From NCBI GenBank assembly GCA_000310025.1, contig FN649740.1:3649774-3713773 (forward strand): 64,000 bases of DNA, read 5' to 3'. This stretch comes from Ectocarpus siliculosus (lineage: Eukaryota; Sar; Phaeophyceae; Ectocarpales; Ectocarpaceae). A program made the translations under genes and the position numbers. Shown here in pieces: positions 58,679 through 64,000 of the stretch; the first letter of the stretch is position 1, and each line of letters starts with the position of its first letter. The notes beneath the pieces are model-generated. The model saw nothing but the letters and a program-made list of their open reading frames with translations. It had not been told where the DNA came from and did no database searches.

Positions 58679-60418
58679 CCAGAGCGTAGAAGACACTGTT
58701 CAGCAATGGCGCCTACTTTCCGCGGGAGCATTGGCAAGACAACCAAACGGGTGACTCACGAAACCGTTGTGCTTGGCGAACTGGTAGGGGGGGAAGGCCA
58801 GACAGGGGTGAACCGGAGCAGAACTGGCAGGTGTACCTAAATGACGCCTTTATGCGTTCGAGGCAAAGGTCGGATCTACGGACGCCGAGCCATGCGTTTT
58901 CGGAGTCCCGCAATTAACTTGGACGAAGCAGCGAAGGTGAAGCGGGATGTACCATGGCATACGGGGGTACGGCAGGGGACGAACATGTTCATGACCTCCT
59001 GGCAAAATAATAATAAAATGGAGGCTAGCTGTCAACGAGTGCTCAAACGAGGAACAAGCTCAGAACTATATATCTCAGACATGGCAAGAATGGGGCTGGA
59101 GCGGGGCAGCAGACGGACGAGACGGCGAGGGAAGAAATCAAACGAGAAGAAGCAGACCGATTAGCGCGACCTGTACCGAATTGGCTCCTTGACTAATTTC
59201 CCACACCCACCATCATCTTGCAGTAAGCATAGTGTTGGTCGAGTAGATCATGTTGTGTGGGGTCGATAACCCTCACTCCGCGTAAAAAGGGGATGCTTGC
59301 ACCACTTTGTGTTGTACTTCGTATTGGTCAAGCACCCTCGAGGTAGCGCTACACAGTGCTCATGACGGTCTCTCGAAGTGAAAGCACCAGCAAATACAGT
59401 TTATCATTCGCAGCTGTCTTCCGTATGGAAGGAAGTAAGCACAAGATGCCGAACAACCTTCGCAGCATGCAGCGCACCCGCCATGCGACTCGCTGAATAC
59501 CTCACCGCGCTCTGCGCTTGTTGATGTGAGAGCCTGGTCCGGTGAAAGCCCGGTGTGCTCCGTCCCGGCTTTGTAGGAATGCGAAGTCTAGGTCTAACAA
59601 CCATGGCATGAATAAGTAAACCCCCCACCCCCTCCCCATCAATGCATGATTTCATCAACCCCCACAAGTGGACGTGCGCTTCCTATCGCTAGTGGCCCTG
59701 TTTACCTTTGTTTGTTCGTCGCAGTAGTGACTTCGGCGCGTTTCTTTTTCGTGTTCTCTTTCTTTCATATTTTCTCTATTCTTTTCCACCTGGTCTTCTC
59801 TTGTTTCTGTGAGCGTGTAGAGGCGAGCGGAGAGCTCTAGACGAGCTGTTGTTGATTTCTTTGGTTTGTGGACCATTCGGGTCCATTTTCTTTGAGTATA
59901 CCAATTTTAGGATACGTTAACCTGTGACCACAGGCATCGAGCAAGTCGAGTGTTCGATCAGTACAGAAAGAGGTGTGGACACACCTGGGTAGCAAGCAGT
60001 AGGTCACGGTGAGAAGTCGCCTTTGGATATTTGCCATGTCTAACATTTGAAATCTTGGGGTTTCTATCTGCCTGGTTTGCATATTGGCAGGAGAGAGATA
60101 CTTATGGAGAGAGATAGAGACTCGTGTGGGAATACACGCTCTGTTTACCATCACCAAGGAGGTAAATTCGACCAGCCCTCCGAGGCCACGGGGGGAGGAT
60201 TCTGGTGCTAGGCCCTGCCTGACTTCAGACGTGCCTACAGTTACCGATTTCTCAGGTTGACCCACCAGGATCAGTCGGGGTCAAAACATTATTCTCGTCT
60301 GCGCTTTGCGTGGGAGGTTGAACACGTGTGCTGACAAACTAGCGAACTGGCGTGGCATTAGTCCGGCATGATATCGCCGTGTATGGGCATTATAATAATT
60401 CGCCGTCGTTTTTTTTAG

Positions 60419-60544
60419 TATTGACCATGTGCCTACTATACCATCTGCGATCAAGCTGATTATTGCCTACTCCGGCAGCAATATTGACCATGTGCCTACT
60501 ATACCATTTGCGATCAAGCTGATTATTGCCTACTCCGGCAGCAA
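60419..60544. repeat. 63-bp tandem duplication
   Basis: Two adjacent copies, 60419-60481 and 60482-60544, with one base difference, lying between the first and second retroelement-like segments. Confidence 0.9.
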
Positions 60545-60671
60545 TAAGCGTTGGGGGCATTGTGAACACAGGGCACCTGGGTAGCAGTAGTTAACGGTGG
60601 GAAGCCGCCCTTTTGATCTACACGTCTAAGATATGGTAGATTAGGGTTTCTATCTGTCTGGTATATTGGCA

Positions 60672-60676
<5 letters not shown>

Positions 60677-60721
<45 letters not shown>
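60677..60721. repeat. (GA)n microsatellite
   Basis: About 22 uninterrupted GA units, within the second of the three retroelement-like segments, where the other copies have only short GA-rich tracts. Confidence 0.95.
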
Positions 60722-60728
<7 letters not shown>

Positions 60729-61230
60729 CTCGTGTGAATTACACTCTGGTTACCATCACCAAGGAGGTGAATCGACCAGCCACCCGAGGCCAAGAGGGGA
60801 GGATTGGTCCCCTACGCCCCGCCTCATTTCAGGCGTGTCTTTTCTCATTTCTTTTCTCATTTCAGGCGTGTCTTGTACGTGTTTGCTCCCGTAGTTACGT
60901 GTTTGCTCCCGAAGTAATAATATTTGGTGGCATTGTGGACGCCGCGCACCTGAGTAGCAGGGGTTCACGGTTGGAAGCCACCTTTGAATACATGCATGTC
61001 TAAGATATGGTAGATTGTGGTATGCTGGCAGGAGAGAGAGATAGATGGAGAGGGAGACACTCCTATGAAGTAATAAACTCTGCTTACCATCACCAAGGAG
61101 GTACATCGACCTGCCCCCCCGAGGCCGTGGGGGAAGGACTCTTGTCCTAGGCCGTGCCTGACTTCAGGCGTGTCTACAGAGGGAGGTACTGGGTTGCGAG
61201 ATCGGACCGGTTGTTATTGGGAAGATAACA

Positions 61231-61231
61231 A

Positions 61232-61262
<31 letters not shown>
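61231..61262. repeat. (AAC)n microsatellite
   Basis: About ten AAC/ACA units between the third repeat segment and the candidate primer-binding site. Confidence 0.9.
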
Positions 61263-61378
61263 TGCTTTGATTTGACTCTCCACACTCTCGGCGTCTCTCT
61301 CGCCCGTTCAGCGGAAACTGGACCAAACCGTCAGTTGGCGCCCATGTAGCGCAAACGATCTGATCGGGTTGTAGCCAT

Positions 61379-61546
61379 ATGCCCTCACCGGATCCCCCAC
61401 GGGCGGGGCCTCCCCAGGGTAGGAGGGAGGCCGAGCACCAAATGCCCATGAGTCAGTCAACAGAGTCCCCCAGCCCCCGGATGAGACAACAAGCGGATAC
61501 CATCATCATCTCCAGATTCTGCGAACCAAGCCCTGGATGCCGATGA
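61379..61546 (+). pseudogene. Short frame after the primer-binding site, possible gag relic
   Basis: An ATG 33 bases after the TTGGCGCCC site opens a 55-residue frame rich in Pro, Ser and Gln. Its position matches the start of a retrotransposon gag gene, but the frame stops early and shows no domain. This is inference from position only. Confidence 0.2.
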
Positions 61547-62479
61547 CATTCCCTTCTGCCCCCCGGGGAAAATGCATACCACCTCTGTCTTTCGCTCCTC
61601 TCACCTCTCTTTTCCCGTCGTTGTCTTTCCAAGAAAGGAACATTAAATTGGACGTAGCGCAAGCAAGGGTCCTGTCCGAGGAGTTCCGACTACGTACTGC
61701 ATGCATTGACCATGCCATAGCTTTGTTTCGCCTAACGGGGTTGAGCGTGAATCCTTTTGCGTCGCTTATGTTCGCTCGTTCGGGTTTGCAGGATAACGCC
61801 GTTGTTTCGGCTGCAATGTCTGGCAGAATAGTGTTACCTGGTTCTTGGCATGCCTGCTGTGTGCTATGGCAGCCTGTGTGTGTGGGTGGATACTTGCCGA
61901 GTCCGAGTACGTGATATTTATTCCGTACTGGTCACGATGCTAAGGGTATGCATTTGAGACATATGGACAATGATCCAGAGCAGTCATATTCTCCTTCGTC
62001 TGCCCTAAAAGGATGTGGAAGCATCGTTGGTTAAGCCGCAAGCTTGGACGAAGAGGCAACGGGTTCGTTTCTTAACAGAGGCAGTCTCGTGCCGAAGACT
62101 TGTCTTCCAAACACCCGGCCAATACCACCTCCGTGAACGAAGAGATAGAACTTTGTGACCACTACTGGCCACTGTGGAAGTATCACGTGCATGGTCGTCC
62201 ACTTCTCGTCCGGAACAGGTACCCAACTTGTTGTGGCAGGTTGAAAGGTGGAGCCCCGACGTTTGCCGACATAGGTTGACAGGAGGAGTCCAAGGACCTT
62301 TTCTGACAGGTTGACAGGTGGAACGCAGACCGTGCGCATGCATACCGTGGCTGGCGTATTCGACGGGACAACAAGTCAACACGCATGCTCGCACCATCAG
62401 TTACGACATGCTTGTTTCGGCACGTGTGTAGGCTTCCCGCATAAATCATCATTTGTTTGGTGCATTCTCCGATTTGAAA
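61547..62479. other. Unassigned sequence downstream of the retroelement remnant
   Basis: Open frames on both strands have no recognisable family. It could be the body of a decayed element. Words such as CAGGTTGAAAGGTGGA, TAGGTTGACAGGAGGA and CAGGTTGACAGGTGGA recur at 62238-62314 as a short imperfect repeat. Confidence 0.3.
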
Positions 62480-63455
62480 CTGTCTACTTTGAGTCCAAGA
62501 TATCACACCCATATAAGAAACGACACCCCCCACAGAATACGACACCCCGGAGATAATTTTCGGCGTTTCTGACAAACCATGGATTTATCACCGGGGTTAC
62601 ATAAGATAACACACCCCTGAGGTTATGCCACAGGCTCCTGCTTCTACCAGCGGGGTGATATGCATACAACATCTACCGCGTGGGCATGTGGGTATCTCAC
62701 ACACACAACATCTGCGTAACTCTCTTTTGGTCGTACCCAATAGCAAGTTATGCAGGAGCCTACTTTTTGTGTGAGGGGGCAGGACGGATGGCGCACTCTG
62801 TGGCCACCGAGTCATGTGCTCAGGAGTTTTGTCACCTCCGTTGAACTCCCTTTGTTTTACCACATTCCGCAGAACCACAAGTCATAAAGTGTTCGTACAG
62901 GCATTGCTATCACCCCCCCGTAATACCAACCAAGTGTGCGGCAGCAGCGGTTCAACTCTACAAGAAGTGTTGCAACATCTCCTTTTTATCACACCCTCCC
63001 ATTATTACACCCCAAACATACCCTGTGGGTATTCGGACGTGCTATCACACCCCCTTTTTGTCAACCCCCCTCATTTATCACACCCCAAACACACCCTGTG
63101 CGTGTTCGGACGTGCTATCACACACCTCGGTTCGGTTTCCTAGGGCTCCTTTTCTCGACCGGTCGGTGCGGTAGCTGTTCTTTTCTTTCTATCATTTTGT
63201 TTTGTTTCCCCGCGGCGTCGCATGTGCCGGGTTTTGCGACCACGGGCTCCCCACCCCCTCATTATCACACCCCAAACACACCCTGTGCGTGTTCGGACGC
63301 CCCCTGGTTAATCACACCCCCTTGGGAGTCCCTGCACTTTATCACCCGGTCTACATAAGATATCGCACCCCCCACAGGATACCACACCCGGTAAAAAAAG
63401 TTTTAAAGCCCAAAATGATATCACCGGGGTGTGTTATCTTGTGTCGTCTACGGTA
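62480..63455. repeat. TATCACACCCC-type repeat array with MITE-like termini
   Basis: Variants of ATCACACCCC recur many times. A longer unit (ACACCCCAAACA-ACCCTGTG-GTATTCGGACGTGCT) occurs at 63004, 63074 and 63261. Reverse-complement termini GGGTGTGTTATCTTGTGTC at 63428-63446, followed by CTACGG-TA, match the ends of the MITE at 40447-40663. The sequence is noncoding. Confidence 0.7.
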
Positions 63456-64000
63456 TCTACTGTGCATGGCTACGTATGCTATTTACTGTTCGACCTTTGT
63501 TTCTTCACCGAATCTCGTGGACCATGTGATTAATATCATGTACTGGAGTATGTAGATGCTCGATCCACGCATTAATACGCGTACCAACATTTTCGTGGGT
63601 CTCAACAACCGCGTAGTCGAGACAGGCCTTCTCTTGGCAATTGCTGGATGCACCTGTCATCTGTTGCTTTTTGATCATCGCTGATGTTCGTTCGTTCGGA
63701 CGTTTCATGTTTCTTGGTCAGGAAGGTCACTTTTCTCGCCGCAACTCGGTCCTCATTCTTGGCATGATACCACGAAGACCCACGGTACGGAGAAGATATG
63801 ACGTGATCACAGTCACTCAGAACGTTATACCTCGGTTGTGTGATTAGGGAGCAACCTACCAAGAATATCTCTTTGTGAGGAATGGCGTAATCGAGACAGG
63901 GTTGTCTCTTTGCAATCGCTGTTCACCTGTGCTGTATTTGGTGAGCACTCGCGTTATCGAGACAACGTTGTCTCTTTGCAAATACTGTTGTTCACCGTTG
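63456..64000. repeat. Terminal stretch with direct repeats, no gene recognised
   Basis: GCGTAATCGAGACAGGGTTG-like units occur at 63611, 63885 and 63951, followed by TCTCTTTGCAA. The last copy contains a perfect 16-bp palindrome at 63959-63974 (GAGACAAC/GTTGTCTC). The array may continue beyond the window. Confidence 0.6.

Larger units (their letters stand above)
55197..59980. other. Repeat-rich intergenic DNA, no recognised gene
   Basis: It contains an inverted pair of related sequences (55360-55450 and 57700-57830), a copy related to the eL6-intron element (56303-56430), a tandem repeat (58492-58678) and scattered open frames without family signals. One possible short exon (56606-56706) is discussed in the findings. 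The 239-codon minus-strand frame at 57483-58202 has no recognisable domain. Confidence 0.4.
59981..61345. mobile_element. Probable LTR-retrotransposon remnant with nested repeat copies
   Basis: Three related segments (59981-60236, 60573-60850, 60946-61182) each run from CACCTGGGTAGCAG-like sequence through a GA-rich tract to ACCATCACCAAGGAGGT and GACTTCAGGCGTGTCT-like ends. The third leads into sequence that ends in CA and is followed at 61335-61346 by TTGGCGCCCATG, which looks like a tRNA primer-binding site next to a 5' LTR. No reverse transcriptase or integrase is visible in the window. Confidence 0.5.

Noticed and set aside
58841-59164. 107-codon plus-strand frame, Arg/Lys-rich at the end
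   Set aside because: No family signal and no splice-site support; adjacent to tandem repeats.
61537-61914. 125-codon plus-strand frame after the candidate retroelement start
   Set aside because: It does not resemble gag, protease, reverse transcriptase or integrase.
62985-63300. Repeats that could suggest a CRISPR array
   Set aside because: The spacing is irregular, copies differ, and the genome is clearly eukaryotic with spliceosomal introns.

Overview
This is nuclear DNA from an intron-rich eukaryote. The best guess is a brown alga (Phaeophyceae, Ectocarpus-like) or a close stramenopile relative. The evidence is: nine conserved eukaryotic genes split into many short exons with introns of a few hundred bases to about 1.5 kb; strong gt/ag splice sites, mostly in phase 0; three genes for motile flagella; and a nearly strict alternation of coding strand from gene to gene, which has been reported for Ectocarpus. 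There are no bacterial-type operons. Most long open frames are accidental, because the real coding sequence lies in short exons. I rebuilt the gene models by hand from splice sites, codon phase and protein family similarity.

Layout, left to right. 1-1160: a recent 328-bp tandem duplication over the last exon of the first gene. 1068-9279 (-): glycerol-3-phosphate acyltransferase of the yeast Gpt2/Sct1 type, 16 exons. 10108-11803 (+): CCDC103-like dynein-arm assembly factor. 12448-17227 (-): four-RRM RNA-binding protein with an 8-nt microexon. 17493-22997 (+): Twinkle-type mitochondrial primase-helicase, 11 exons. 24020-26813 (-): ribosomal protein eL6. 27098-31199 (+): TSR1, a 40S ribosome assembly factor. 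32238-39546 (-): SIN3 co-repressor. 41333-44925 (-): EFHB/CFAP21-like flagellar protein. 45742-55196 (+): MNS1/FAP127-like flagellar protein, 14 exons. From 55.2 kb to the end the DNA is repeat-rich. It holds inverted and tandem repeats, a probable LTR-retrotransposon remnant near 61.3 kb, and TATCACACCCC-type arrays. I recognise no conserved gene there.

Gene relationships. Four pairs are head to head: GPAT/CCDC103, RRM protein/Twinkle, eL6/TSR1 and EFHB/MNS1. The gaps between their start codons are about 830, 265, 285 and 815 bp. Two pairs make functional sense: eL6 with TSR1 (ribosome and ribosome assembly), and EFHB with MNS1 (both proteins of axonemal doublet microtubules). The remaining neighbours converge, except that SIN3 and EFHB lie in tandem. 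Introns and intergenic DNA carry several small inverted-repeat elements (MITE or foldback type). Two of these have TA target-site flanks.
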